Shown here: positions 26,283 to 34,814 of the stretch, one piece after another
Position numbering within the stretch: position 1 is the stretch's first letter
Layout of the letters: every line of letters begins with the position of its first letter
NCBI GenBank assembly: GCA_030424595.1
Contig: JAUHWG010000025.1
Location: 106,108-170,107 of the forward strand
Reading direction: 5' to 3'
From: Polyangia bacterium
GTDB taxonomy: Bacteria; Myxococcota_A; Polyangia; Nannocystales; Nannocystaceae
Length of the DNA stretch: 64,000 nucleotides
Position numbers and translations under genes: made by a program
The notes under the pieces: model-generated
What the model saw: only the letters and a program-made list of their open reading frames with translations
Told to the model about the DNA's origin: nothing
Database searches by the model: none

Positions 26283-27011
26283 ATGGCTCCGAGTACGACA
26301 GAAAAACCGCCCTCTGGGACCGCAGCGCCCCGTCTGGCCGCGACCGTCGTGGTCCTCCGCCCGCGCCAGACCGGGCCTGAGCCCGAGATCTTCATGGTCC
26401 GGCGTTCGGCCCGCTCCGCCTTCATGCCGGACGCCCTGGTCTTCCCCGGCGGAAAGGTCGATCCAGCGGACGGCGCGGCCGAGAGCGACGCCGCCTTCGT
26501 CGCCGGGGCCCGCCGTGAGTGCCTCGAGGAGGCTGGAATCGCCCTCGACGGCCGCCGTCTCCATTGGTTCGACACCTGGATCACCCCCTCCGCGGAGCCG
26601 CGGCGCTTCTACGCCCGCTTCTTCCTCGCCCAGGTCGGCATCGACGAGGCGAAGGAGGCGGCCGCCGACGGCCACGAGACCCACGCGGGTCGTTGGGCGA
26701 CCGCGGCCGAGCACCTGGGGGCGTGGCGCAGCGGCGCGGTCGACCTGCCGCCGCCGACCGCCTGCACGCTGATGCGCCTCGCCGTGCCGGGATGGACCGA
26801 GATCCTCGGCTGGGCCGAGGCGATCGCGAAGCCGCCGATCCTGCCGAAGTGGCTCGGCGATGCGCGGGGAGAGGGGCGAATGGAGGTCGTGATGCCCCAC
26901 GATCCCGAGTACGCGGAGCTGCCGGGGGAGGGGATGCCCGCGGGGCCCCGCCTGGGCGGTCTACCTCGCCGATTCGTCCGAGAAGGGAGCACCTGGCGTC
27001 CATGCGAGTGA
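26283..27011 (+). CDS. NUDIX hydrolase
   Basis: The 242-residue protein has a Nudix box ending in RRECLEEAGI, with the preceding Gly in ALVFPGGKVDP. The block AATVVVLRPR then FMVRRSARSAFMPDA resembles NUDT19-like or CoA-diphosphate-type Nudix proteins, where the spacing inside the box is longer than standard. The substrate cannot be told. The ATG at 26283 fits the start of the fold; the sequence upstream is the divergent promoter region shared with the histidine kinase. The end overlaps the next gene by 10 bases. Confidence 0.85.
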   Translation: MAPSTTEKPPSGTAAPRLAATVVVLRPRQTGPEPEIFMVRRSARSAFMPDALVFPGGKVDPADGAAESDAAFVAGARRECLEEAGIALDGRRLHWFDTWITPSAEPRRFYARFFLAQVGIDEAKEAAADGHETHAGRWATAAEHLGAWRSGAVDLPPPTACTLMRLAVPGWTEILGWAEAIAKPPILPKWLGDARGEGRMEVVMPHDPEYAELPGEGMPAGPRLGGLPRRFVREGSTWRPCE

Positions 27012-28057
27012 CAAAGAAGCTGTCCCTAGGGGCACGATCGTTCCTGAGGACCCTGACGGTGGTGGTCGGCGTGGCCTCGGGCTGCGGCGCGATCGAGGAC
27101 GGTCGATCGTCACCGGCGAGCAAGCCCGCGGAGGCCAGCGCGGGCGCCGATGCAGAGGCCCCCGTCGACGCCGCGGCGGCCGGCGACTCGGCGGCCGGTG
27201 AGCCCGAGGGGGCAGCGCCCGCGGAGTCCGCGACCGGGAACAGCGGCAAGCTCCTGCGTTGGCTCGACCCCGAGTCCGTCGGCGCGACCTGGGTCGGACG
27301 GTCCCACGATCTCGACGCCGACGCCCTGGCGACGCTCTACGCGGTCCCGCCGCGGGCGGCGCGGATGCTCCGCGACATCCAGTTCGTCGACGAGGGGCTG
27401 GGGATCGTCCTCGGCAACGCCGAGGCGAAGGAGTGGCTGCGCCCAGAGGTCCTGGCGATGCAGCCCGCGGTCGCCCGCGGCACCTACGTCCTGCGCCTGC
27501 TCGACGCCCCGCGCTCCAAGGTCGAAGAGGCGCTGGCCGAGCACGAGATGACCGAGAGCAAGGTCGAGGGCTTCTCCCTGTGGGAGCCGGACGGGGTCTT
27601 CCCCTGGCGGATCCTCCTCCTCGACGATGAGACCCTGGCGATGATCCCGATCCAGGAGATGGGCAGCGGGATCGGTCCCCTGACCGCGGGACGGGACCTG
27701 CCGGCGTCGATGCTGGAGCAGGAGCTGAACAAGGCGATCGCTGCGGAGCCGAACCTCGTGCTCGATCTCTTCGCCGAGGGCCCGTTCCTCCATATGGACA
27801 TCTCCGCGGACGTCGGCGTCGTCCGCCTCAGCCTCCGCGAGTGGCAGGGCAGCGGCCTCGACGCCAACGTCCTCCTGCAACCTCTGGGGGACCCTGCGAC
27901 CGCCGCCGAGGAGCTCGAGGCCCGCGACGGTGCGGTCGAGAACGACGCGATGCGCGAGCTCATCGATCGGATCGCCTTCTCTGCCGAGCCGCCGGTGGTG
28001 CTCGGGCGCCTCCAGATCCCGGCGGAGGATCGCGGCCCGCTGCGACGACGACTCTGA
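27002..28057 (+). CDS. Lipoprotein of unknown function
   Basis: The 351-residue protein has signal and lipobox VVVGVASGC (Cys28), about 50 residues of Ala/Glu/Pro linker and a folded domain of about 250 residues that I do not recognise. The segment GVFPWRILLLDDETLAMIPI has a counterpart in the next gene (RFPFDLLFLPGDRLALVPA), so the two are probably distant relatives. The start overlaps the NUDIX gene and the stop overlaps the next gene (TGATG). Confidence 0.8.
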   Translation: MRVTKKLSLGARSFLRTLTVVVGVASGCGAIEDGRSSPASKPAEASAGADAEAPVDAAAAGDSAAGEPEGAAPAESATGNSGKLLRWLDPESVGATWVGRSHDLDADALATLYAVPPRAARMLRDIQFVDEGLGIVLGNAEAKEWLRPEVLAMQPAVARGTYVLRLLDAPRSKVEEALAEHEMTESKVEGFSLWEPDGVFPWRILLLDDETLAMIPIQEMGSGIGPLTAGRDLPASMLEQELNKAIAAEPNLVLDLFAEGPFLHMDISADVGVVRLSLREWQGSGLDANVLLQPLGDPATAAEELEARDGAVENDAMRELIDRIAFSAEPPVVLGRLQIPAEDRGPLRRRL

Positions 28058-29124
28058 TGCCGCGACGCAGACGATCTGGGCCCTCCGTATCGGTCCTCTT
28101 GGGGGCGCTCTTGGCCGGCTCCTGCGGAGGCGAGCCGTCCGCGGGGAAGGCTTCGTCTTCGCCGCAGCAGGAGGCGCCTGCGAGCGCGTCGGTGAGCGAG
28201 CCAGTCGCTGCGCCGACGGACGCCGCGGGGGCCTGCGACGGAGAGATCGGCGCGGCCCTCGAAGATCCGCTCGAGCTCCCCGAGGATCTGCGCCTCGCGG
28301 CTCGGATCGACCTTCGCGACGGTGAACTCGCCGCTGCGCTGGAGCACCTCGAGGCTTGGGCCCGATCGGACGCGGAGGCGCCGGCCGGGCTTGAGGCGAG
28401 CCCTGACGGGGGCCCTGACGGGGGCGATGACGGGGGCCCAGACGGGGGCGGTGGAGCTCCGCGGCCTGCGGCGGCAGCAGGGCAAGACGGCCCCTCGGGC
28501 CAAACGGCGGACGCCCCGGCGAGCGGCGACGACCCCTCCCTGGCGAGACCCGCTGTGCGCCCGCCGACGGTCGCGGGGCTCGCTCTCTCCCAGGTCGGGT
28601 TTCAGGTCGGTCATGTCCGCACGCTCCTCGGCGGGCTGGGGATCGACCCCCCGGAGATGCTCCTGCTCCAAGGGCCAGACGGAGAGCTCGCCTGGCTCTG
28701 GCGCCTCCCCTGCGATCACGATCGCCTCCGGGCCCTCGTCACCTCCGCTTGGGGGCTCGAGATCCGGACCCTCGTCGCCGGCGCGCTCGGGGAGAGCCTC
28801 GACCCGCAGCGCTTTCCCTTTGATCTGCTCTTCCTCCCCGGTGACCGCCTCGCGCTGGTCCCGGCGGGGGGCGGGCTCAGGCTCCTCCGCTGGCTGACCG
28901 ACGGCGGGCCGCGGGTGCCGGCCCTGGGCGCGCCGCAGGCCGAGGAGGAGGGCCCCGCCGAGCTCCTCGGCACCCTCGCGCCGGCGGCGATCCGACTCGT
29001 CATCGCTGACCGTGTCGGCGGCGTCCTGACCCTCCGCCCGGCCTCGAGGTCGAGCGGAGCGCTCCGCGTGCGCGCCAGCGCAGCCGGCCTCGAGATCAGT
29101 GATAGCCTGCCGACTCCGCCATGA
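28057..29124 (+). CDS. Lipoprotein of unknown function, distant relative of its upstream neighbour
   Basis: The 355-residue protein has lipobox LLAGSC (Cys23), a long low-complexity linker rich in Gly/Asp/Pro (GPDGGDDGGPDGG, from a 12-15 bp tandem) and a C-terminal domain with RFPFDLLFLPGDRLALVPA. No family was recognised. It is coupled by TGATG to the previous gene and by ATGA to the DUF4863 gene, so the three are co-translated. Confidence 0.78.
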   Translation: MPRRRRSGPSVSVLLGALLAGSCGGEPSAGKASSSPQQEAPASASVSEPVAAPTDAAGACDGEIGAALEDPLELPEDLRLAARIDLRDGELAAALEHLEAWARSDAEAPAGLEASPDGGPDGGDDGGPDGGGGAPRPAAAAGQDGPSGQTADAPASGDDPSLARPAVRPPTVAGLALSQVGFQVGHVRTLLGGLGIDPPEMLLLQGPDGELAWLWRLPCDHDRLRALVTSAWGLEIRTLVAGALGESLDPQRFPFDLLFLPGDRLALVPAGGGLRLLRWLTDGGPRVPALGAPQAEEEGPAELLGTLAPAAIRLVIADRVGGVLTLRPASRSSGALRVRASAAGLEISDSLPTPP

Positions 29125-29705
29125 CCGATTCGCAAGAAACCGATCGGCGAGAAACAGAAGGGAACCACGAGATGAACGACGCAGCCCCCACGCCCTCTCC
29201 CGCGACGGACAAGCCCTCTCTCATCGCCCTCCTGGGGCCTGTTCTCGCGCGGGTCGCCGCGTTGGATCCCGAGTCACGGACCACCGCCGAGGCGCAGGCC
29301 GAGCTCGAGCGCCTGCTCGGCGAGGACTTCCCCGCCGATGGCCCGCTCGCGCGAGCGATCGGGGCGACGCTGGAGGCCGGCGTCGCCGATGGTTGGCTCT
29401 GCGATCGGGGAGCGCCTGACGCCCGCTTTAGCCGGGTCGCCAAGCCCTGCGAGGAGACCCACGGGTTGTCGATCGACGTGGTCCGCCTCGCGGGCGCAGC
29501 TCTCCGTCACGGTCACCCGAAGGGGGAGGTGACGCTCGGTTTCGCGGTCGAGGGGACGCCTCGATTCGACGGTCGCGATCCGGGGTGGACCTTCGCGGGA
29601 CCCGGCTCTGTGCACGTTCCAGAGGTCAACGCGGGGCGGATGAATCTGATCTACTTCCTCCCGCAAGGGTCTGTGGACTGGGAGCCAAAGCCTGGCGCGA
29701 GCTGA
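29121..29705 (+). CDS. DUF4863 / 4-hydroxylaminobenzoate lyase family protein
   Basis: The 194-residue protein matches the DUF4863 (PnbB) family. Blocks are VADGWLCDRG, SRVAKPCEETHGLSIDVV, HPKGEVTLGFAVEG, GPGSVHVPEVNAGR and IYFLPQGSVDWE. The family includes lyases that convert 4-hydroxylaminobenzoate to protocatechuate, and a cupin-like metal site is likely (His in GHPKGE, Glu, His in SVHVP). No other gene of aromatic degradation is nearby, so the true substrate is open. It overlaps the upstream lipoprotein by ATGA. Confidence 0.82.
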   Translation: MTDSQETDRRETEGNHEMNDAAPTPSPATDKPSLIALLGPVLARVAALDPESRTTAEAQAELERLLGEDFPADGPLARAIGATLEAGVADGWLCDRGAPDARFSRVAKPCEETHGLSIDVVRLAGAALRHGHPKGEVTLGFAVEGTPRFDGRDPGWTFAGPGSVHVPEVNAGRMNLIYFLPQGSVDWEPKPGAS

Positions 29706-29873
29706 CCGTAGGGGTCATCCCAGCCCGCGACGGCGGGCGGTGAGCGCTGAAGCGCGAGACCCCCTGCGAGCGCCGACCCTGCGCGTCTTTAAGCCCCTCG
29801 GTGTCCTTGCACGATCAAGGTTCATGCTGGGGATTTTGTGGTACGTTGCCGGCCACTCTGAGGAGACCTGAGC

Positions 29874-30569
29874 GTGAAGCTGCTTCAAACACTGGCAATC
29901 CCCTGTTTGGTCCTGGCGATGAGCATGGGCTGCGGCAAAAAGACCCCCGAGGGCACGACCCCTCCCGGCGAGACCGGATCCGAGGCTGACGGCGGTTCTG
30001 ATGGATCGGACGGCGACGGATCTGGCGACGGTGGCGATGCCAGCGACGGCGGCGACGGTGGCGATGGTGGCGACGGTGGCGACGCCAACGCGGTCGCCGA
30101 GTGTCCGGCCGAGGTCAGCGATACGCCGACCGCTCTCTTCGCCGACAAGCTGGTCATGCGCCTGCCGAAGGGCGTCGAGCTCGTCGAGCGCACCCCCTTC
30201 CTGATGACCGCGAACAACGTCGACTCGACCTGTGACGCGATCATCTCGCGGATGGCCGTCGGCTACTTCGAGTACGATCCGAACAAGGCGATCAAGGACG
30301 TTCGCGACGGGATCATCGGTCAGCTCGGCTACGCCGAGGGCGACGTCCAGGGCTGGGCGGACGAGACCGAGAAGGGATCGTCCTACACCGGCACCTTCGA
30401 CGTCGGCGAGGGCCCGCAGGGCGAGCCGCCGGTCAAGGGCTTGATGACGATGAAGGAGGCCGAGGGCATCCACTACTGGGCGGTCTTCGAGACCCACCCG
30501 AACGCCTGGCCCGCGATCAAGGCGACCTTCGCCGAGTCCGCCAAGCGGATCCTGATCCTGCGCAACTAG
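29874..30569 (+). CDS. Lipoprotein, paralogue of the next gene
   Basis: The 231-residue protein has lipobox AMSMGC (Cys20), a Gly/Asp repeat linker (GDGGDGGDGGD) and a 140-residue domain beginning LFADKLVMRLPKGVELVERT and ending WAVFETHPNAWPAIKATFAE. The GTG at 29874 has a GAGGAG site 9 bases upstream. The 168-base gap before it carries its promoter. The domain recurs in the next gene. Function unknown. Confidence 0.83.
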   Translation: MKLLQTLAIPCLVLAMSMGCGKKTPEGTTPPGETGSEADGGSDGSDGDGSGDGGDASDGGDGGDGGDGGDANAVAECPAEVSDTPTALFADKLVMRLPKGVELVERTPFLMTANNVDSTCDAIISRMAVGYFEYDPNKAIKDVRDGIIGQLGYAEGDVQGWADETEKGSSYTGTFDVGEGPQGEPPVKGLMTMKEAEGIHYWAVFETHPNAWPAIKATFAESAKRILILRN

Positions 30570-30618
30570 TCCTGCGCAACGAGTCCTGCGGGACGACAGC
30601 GCCGCCCTGCGGGGCGGC
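30557..30618 (+). repeat. 14-bp stop-codon tandem and following hairpin
   Basis: CCTGCGCAACTAGT, CCTGCGCAACGAGT and CCTGCGGGACGACA (30557-30598) are three 14-bp copies, the first containing the TAG stop of the lipoprotein gene. The hairpin GCCGCCC-TGCG-GGGCGGC follows at 30601-30618. Together they fill the gap to the next gene. Confidence 0.7.
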
Positions 30619-30655
30619 GAGAGCGAAGCCGAGAGTGACGATGAGGGAGTGGAGC

Positions 30656-31345
30656 ATGGGAATGCGAAGTGTCCGGTCGTTGCTGTCGGCTTCTCTGATT
30701 TGCGGGGCCCTCGCGCTCGTGGGCTGCGACAAGCCGAGCTCGTCGACCGCGCCTGGTGGGTCCGCGAGCGCCGGTGGCGGGCCGGCGGCGCTCGGGGAGC
30801 CTGGGGACCCGGGGGTCGCCGGTGACGGTGCAGGTCCGGCTGCGGCCGCAGGGGGTGCCGAGGCGGGTCCGGCTGCGGCGCCGCCCTGTGATCCAGAGCT
30901 CGACATACAGGCGACCTCCTACTTCGCCGGCCGGATGCTCCTGACCCAGGTCAAGGGGACCGAGCTCGTCGAGCAAAACCCCTTCTTCGCCCGCTCGACC
31001 GACGGCAACCAGCAGGACACCTGCGGGCGCTCGGTCCCCTTCGCCGCGGTCGGCTACGTCCGCTCCGGGGCCTCCCTCGCGGAGATCCGCGACCACGTCC
31101 TGCTCCTGCGGGGCTTCGAGGAGGTCCGCTACAGCGGTGAGTCGGCCCAGGGGGACACGACGGTCGCGACCTACGAGGTCGACGCAGGTGGGACGGCGGT
31201 CAAGGGCCTCGTCCTCTTCCGACGCGATCGCGGCTGGTACTACTGGTCGCTCTACGAGACCACGCCAGAGCTCTTCCCCCAGCAGGAGGCGATCTTTCGC
31301 CGCTCGTTCGGGTCGCTGATGATCCGGCCGGTCCGCGAGGGCTAG
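30656..31345 (+). CDS. Lipoprotein, paralogue of the previous gene
   Basis: The protein is about 229 residues with lipobox ALVGC, a Gly/Ala/Pro linker and a domain that parallels the previous gene: MLLTQVKGTELVEQNPFF, AVGYVRSGASLAEIRDHV, YYWSLYETTPELFPQQEA. Both keep a lone Cys in a DxTC segment. The ATG at 30656 follows GGGAGTGGAG; starts at 30635 and 30641 are in the same frame. The pair arose by duplication; function unknown. Confidence 0.8.
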   Translation: MGMRSVRSLLSASLICGALALVGCDKPSSSTAPGGSASAGGGPAALGEPGDPGVAGDGAGPAAAAGGAEAGPAAAPPCDPELDIQATSYFAGRMLLTQVKGTELVEQNPFFARSTDGNQQDTCGRSVPFAAVGYVRSGASLAEIRDHVLLLRGFEEVRYSGESAQGDTTVATYEVDAGGTAVKGLVLFRRDRGWYYWSLYETTPELFPQQEAIFRRSFGSLMIRPVREG

Positions 31346-31491
31346 CCCAGGCTCTTGGCGCCCGTGACTTCGCCGCTTTGACGGGCGGGATCGCCTTTCC
31401 GGAGCAAAGCGAGGGCGAGCAGCTCCGCGCTTCGCTGATTCGACCTCTCTGCGGGCTGGGGACGCCGACCGACGCCGTGATCCATGGACCC

Positions 31492-31520
31492 TTGCGGCCC
31501 CTCCCGGCTTGGGGTAGAAG
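31492..31520 (+). promoter_or_regulatory. Probable promoter of the tRNA-Glu/tRNA-Lys unit
   Basis: TTGCGG and TAGAAG are 17 bases apart, with the -10 box about 26 bases before tRNA-Glu. This spacing fits a sigma70-type stable-RNA promoter. Confidence 0.5.
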
Positions 31521-31545
31521 GCTCCTCCCCGCCCTGTCCATCTCT

Positions 31546-31618
31546 GACCCCATCGTCCAGAGGCCTAGGACAGCGGCCTTTCACGCCGCCGACACGGGTT
31601 CGAATCCCGTTGGGGTCG
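31546..31618 (+). tRNA. tRNA-Glu (TTC)
   Basis: This 73-base cloverleaf has acceptor GACCCCA/TGGGGTC with discriminator G, anticodon loop CTTTCAC with TTC at 31580-31582 and T arm ACGGG-TTCGAAT-CCCGT. CCA is not encoded. Confidence 0.97.
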
Positions 31619-31636
31619 TCGGACTGGGCGGGGCTT

Positions 31637-31709
31637 GGGCTCGTAGCTCAGTTGGTAGAGCGACGGACTTTTAATCCGTTGGTCGCAGGTTCAAGTCCTG
31701 CCGGGCTCA
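31637..31709 (+). tRNA. tRNA-Lys (TTT)
   Basis: This 73-base cloverleaf has acceptor GGGCTCG/CGGGCTC with two G-T pairs and discriminator A, a D arm with AGCTCAGTTGGTAGAGC, anticodon loop CTTTTAA with TTT at 31670-31672 and T arm GCAGG-TTCAAGT-CCTGC. CCA is not encoded. It lies 18 bases after tRNA-Glu in one transcript. Confidence 0.97.
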
Positions 31710-31714
31710 ATCAG

Positions 31715-31741
31715 TCGCCGCCGCGCAGGCGGCGATTTTTC
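31715..31741 (+). terminator. Intrinsic terminator of the tRNA unit
   Basis: TCGCCGCC - GCGCA - GGCGGCGA is an 8-bp stem followed by TTTTTC. It is the clearest intrinsic terminator in the window. Confidence 0.9.
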
Positions 31742-31784
31742 TTGGTTGGGCTGTGTGACCGGCCGCGCCCGAGCAGGCCTCACG

Positions 31785-33728
31785 TCAGTCGAAGAGCCGC
31801 TCGACCGTGAAGTCAGCGGGCAGGGTCGGCTCGCCGGTGACGCGGATGAAGCCGACCGGATCGTGCGGGATGGGCTCTCGCTCGACCCTGCACCCGGGGC
31901 TGCAGACCATCCCCTCCATGTAGTGGAAGCGGAGGATGAGGCTCCGTCCGTCGTCCGCGTGGGCCTGGTGTACGTCGATCCGGTTAAAGCCGGCGTCGAC
32001 CTCTCCGTGGCCGCCGCGGATGTAGGAGGTCGGCCGGCGGACGCGGAAGATCTTGTGCTGACCGATCGCGCGGACGGGCTCCAGGAGGTCGCGGCGAGCC
32101 TCGATCTCCGGGAAGTAGGGGTGGGAGAAGACGATGTAGTCGACGTAGTAGTCGGCCAGGTAGGTCGCGAGCGCGTCGCCGTGGTAGCGGGGCTCGTCTG
32201 GGCGCAAGCGGAAGATGTTGGCCGCCTCGTGGATCACGCGACGATCCGGGAAGCCGCCGATCACCGGGCGCTCGATAGCCCCCCGAAGGTACTCGCCGAC
32301 GAGCCAGAGCTGAACGAGCACGCGGCCATCGCCGGGGAGCTCGTCGAGGGTCGTCGCCAGCTCGCGCATCGGCTCGTCGAGGGCCGGGAGGCGCATGGTC
32401 CGTGGTTGGGTGGGGACGCGGGCGCCGCGGTAGTCGACCGCCGTCCGCTCCAGGAGCGGCTGGACCAGCTCAGGGACGAAGAGGCTGATCTCGCCGACGA
32501 TCCGGGGCGTCAGGAGAACCACGAGCAGGACGAGGAGGCCTCGAGATCGCCTCGGCATCGCCCGCAGCGCGGATGGCCGCAGCTGCTCGAAGAGCCAGGG
32601 GGCCGCGAAGAGGCCGGCGAAGAGCGCCCCGCTGACGGCGAAACGATAGGGCTCGGTGAGCTCGATGAGGGGGACGAGCGAGCCCACGTAGCTGAGGCCG
32701 AAGAGCCAGACTAGGGTGATGATGGCGATCGCCTGGCGCGGGTCCCGTTGTCGCCGCCAGCGAGCGATCGTGGCGGTGGCCCCGACAAGCGCCGCGAAGC
32801 GAAAGAGGGTCTGCGGCAGCGAGAAGCCGGTGGTGACCGGGTTGACGAGGACCTCGAGGTAGTCGGCGAGGAGGTAGGCCGGGGTGGCCTGGCCGACGAC
32901 GGCGGAGGGGGTCACCCAGTCCAGGTGGGCGAGGGCGGGCGCGAGCCAGTAGAGGTTGAGGGCGATCGTCGCCAGCGCGGCCGACCAGACCCGGAGATGC
33001 CCGGCCACGCCGAGCCGTCGCGCGTGCCGCAGATAGAGCGCGCCGAGCGGGACCACGAGGATGGCGAAGGCCCAGACGTGGGTGAGGAGGGCCACGGGGA
33101 GGAGCGTCGCCAGGCCGAGCCAGGCGAGCCAGGGCCTGGAGCCGCGGAGCATCGCCCACATCAGGCCGACGCAGAGGACCGCGAGGTGGCTGGCGGTGGC
33201 GAAGGAGACCATCCCCGCGGCCCAGAGGAAGTGGACGGTCGAGTCGAAGTGCCACAGGAGCACCGCGACGCCGGCGACCGCGACCACATGGGCGCCGCGG
33301 TAGCCGAAGAGCCGCGCGGCGGCGGCGAGCGAGAGGGGCGCGAGGAGGGCGGAGACCACCGCGAAGAGGTTGAAGGCCGCCGGAATTGTCAGCCCCAGGC
33401 GTGTGAGGCCCAGGACCCAGAGGAAGTGGGCCTTGTTGTCGACGTCGAAGATGAGGCCCAGCGGATGACCGGCGAGGAGCCCCGGGTCGTAGGCCCAGAG
33501 GCGACCGGTCTCGCTGTAGACCCGCAGCAGCACCTGCGTCTGGTGGTAGTGGGTGTGGTAGTCCGGCATGTTGAAGCCGGCGTCGCCGAAGACCACCGCC
33601 GCCGGGAAGGCGTAGGCGACGAGGGCGACGTGGAGGATGGCGATGATCCCCGCGGCGATCATCACCGAGCGGCGACGGGGCGGCGTCGGCGGTGCCGGCT
33701 GCGCTTGCTGGGCCTGCTTGCTCTGCAT
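31785..33728 (-). CDS. Polytopic membrane protein, possible GT-C-type (paralogue of 34811-36733)
   Basis: The 647-residue protein has about ten membrane helices and a C-terminal soluble domain of about 150 residues. The first outside loop reads DYHTHYHQTQVLLRVY then LLAGHPLGLIFDVDNK, with acidic residues placed as in GT-C glycosyltransferases, but I cannot confirm that class. The soluble end has LILRFHYMEGMVCSPGCRVE. Both motifs recur in the gene at 34811-36733. The ATG at 33728 begins a Gln/Ala/Pro-rich cytoplasmic start. It is the last gene of a three-gene minus-strand group. Confidence 0.85.
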   Translation of the reverse strand: MQSKQAQQAQPAPPTPPRRRSVMIAAGIIAILHVALVAYAFPAAVVFGDAGFNMPDYHTHYHQTQVLLRVYSETGRLWAYDPGLLAGHPLGLIFDVDNKAHFLWVLGLTRLGLTIPAAFNLFAVVSALLAPLSLAAAARLFGYRGAHVVAVAGVAVLLWHFDSTVHFLWAAGMVSFATASHLAVLCVGLMWAMLRGSRPWLAWLGLATLLPVALLTHVWAFAILVVPLGALYLRHARRLGVAGHLRVWSAALATIALNLYWLAPALAHLDWVTPSAVVGQATPAYLLADYLEVLVNPVTTGFSLPQTLFRFAALVGATATIARWRRQRDPRQAIAIITLVWLFGLSYVGSLVPLIELTEPYRFAVSGALFAGLFAAPWLFEQLRPSALRAMPRRSRGLLVLLVVLLTPRIVGEISLFVPELVQPLLERTAVDYRGARVPTQPRTMRLPALDEPMRELATTLDELPGDGRVLVQLWLVGEYLRGAIERPVIGGFPDRRVIHEAANIFRLRPDEPRYHGDALATYLADYYVDYIVFSHPYFPEIEARRDLLEPVRAIGQHKIFRVRRPTSYIRGGHGEVDAGFNRIDVHQAHADDGRSLILRFHYMEGMVCSPGCRVEREPIPHDPVGFIRVTGEPTLPADFTVERLFD

Positions 33729-33905
33729 CGGGGAGAGGGTTCCTGCGGTGTGGGGCGGCTAGAGGCTTCGCCGCGTCCGGTCTTGATCGCCCCGCTCGGC
33801 CCGGATCGTCGTCCGCAGCGCTCGGCGGCGAGACCCCAGGCGGCCAAGCCCGAGGGGCCGGGGCGGGAGCGCGCGCGGGGTTGGGCCTAGGCTCGCCACG
33901 GGATC

Positions 33906-34814
33906 CTACGTGACCTCGCCTGCGCTGATCGTCAGCCAGAGGCCGGATGTGTGGCCGTAGACCCATACCCACGCGATCTCCGCGAGGAAGGTCAGGCCGA
34001 GGAGGAACCGGATCCGCGTCCAGTAGGCGGGGATCGAGGCGCGCGAGATCGGCAGCCCGAGGGCGACGAGCGGGAGGAGCCCGGCTATGGGGTGGACGAG
34101 CAGGCTGCCGTAGGCGGCGCTGACCAGGAGCATGATCCGGATGAGCCGGCCGGTGCCGACCTCGCCGAGGACCACCGCGGTGGTGCGGACCCCGACCGCG
34201 AGGTCTTCGGGGCGATCGCGGAGGACCTGGATGCTCTCGAAGACCCCCGAGAAGAGGCCGAGCTGGAGGACCAGCGCCCAGGCGAGCGGGCTCTCCAAGG
34301 GGGCGCCGACCAGGGTCATGGCGACGCCCCAGAGGATCATCGCCGCGACGTCGAGGCCGGCGATCTTCTTGAACCGCGCCGAGTAGGCCCAGCACAGGCC
34401 ACCTCCGGCCAAGAGCGGCACGAGGAGCGTCGGGATCCAGAGGAGGGCGATCGCGACGAGGAGCCCGAGGAGCCCGATCTGGGCGCCGATCGCCGAGCCG
34501 CGGTGGGCCGCCAAGAAGCGGGTCATCTCCGGCGCGCGGGTCGTCGACGTGAGGTCGGCGTCGACGTCGAGGAAGTCGTTGTTGAGGTAGACGAGGAGGT
34601 TGAGGAGGGCGCCGAAGCCCAGGCGACCCGCTAGCTCCGAGGGGGCCAGGCCGACCGCGACGCCGACCGCCGCCGCGCCGGCGAGGTTGGCCATCTCGAG
34701 GCGTCGGAGGCGGAAGTCGGCGACGTCGGCGATGATCCGCAGCGCCGCCCGGACCGGTCCTGTCCTCCGAGCTGCGCGGGAGCTCGCCGGCGTCGAAGGA
34801 TCGACAGCGCTCAC
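33906..34814 (-). CDS. UbiA-family prenyltransferase
   Basis: The 302-residue protein has about eight membrane helices. The two UbiA Asp motifs are present: LNNDFLDVDAD (first) and LRDRPEDLAVGVRT (second). The family moves a prenyl chain onto an aromatic ring or sugar phosphate acceptor. It begins on GTG that overlaps the stop of the upstream paralogue (GTGA) and lies between two related membrane proteins, which suggests lipid-linked surface chemistry rather than quinone synthesis; that is inference. Confidence 0.88.
   Translation of the reverse strand: MSAVDPSTPASSRAARRTGPVRAALRIIADVADFRLRRLEMANLAGAAAVGVAVGLAPSELAGRLGFGALLNLLVYLNNDFLDVDADLTSTTRAPEMTRFLAAHRGSAIGAQIGLLGLLVAIALLWIPTLLVPLLAGGGLCWAYSARFKKIAGLDVAAMILWGVAMTLVGAPLESPLAWALVLQLGLFSGVFESIQVLRDRPEDLAVGVRTTAVVLGEVGTGRLIRIMLLVSAAYGSLLVHPIAGLLPLVALGLPISRASIPAYWTRIRFLLGLTFLAEIAWVWVYGHTSGLWLTISAGEVT

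Noticed and set aside
31546..31709. tRNA genes as an integration site for a mobile island
   Set aside because: No integrase, no repeated tRNA end and no change of base composition beside the tRNA pair; the unit has its own promoter and terminator.
32470..34395. 641-residue minus-strand frame overlapping the UbiA and membrane-protein genes
   Set aside because: It reads in a different frame from both real genes and is Arg/Pro/Gly-rich without membrane helices.
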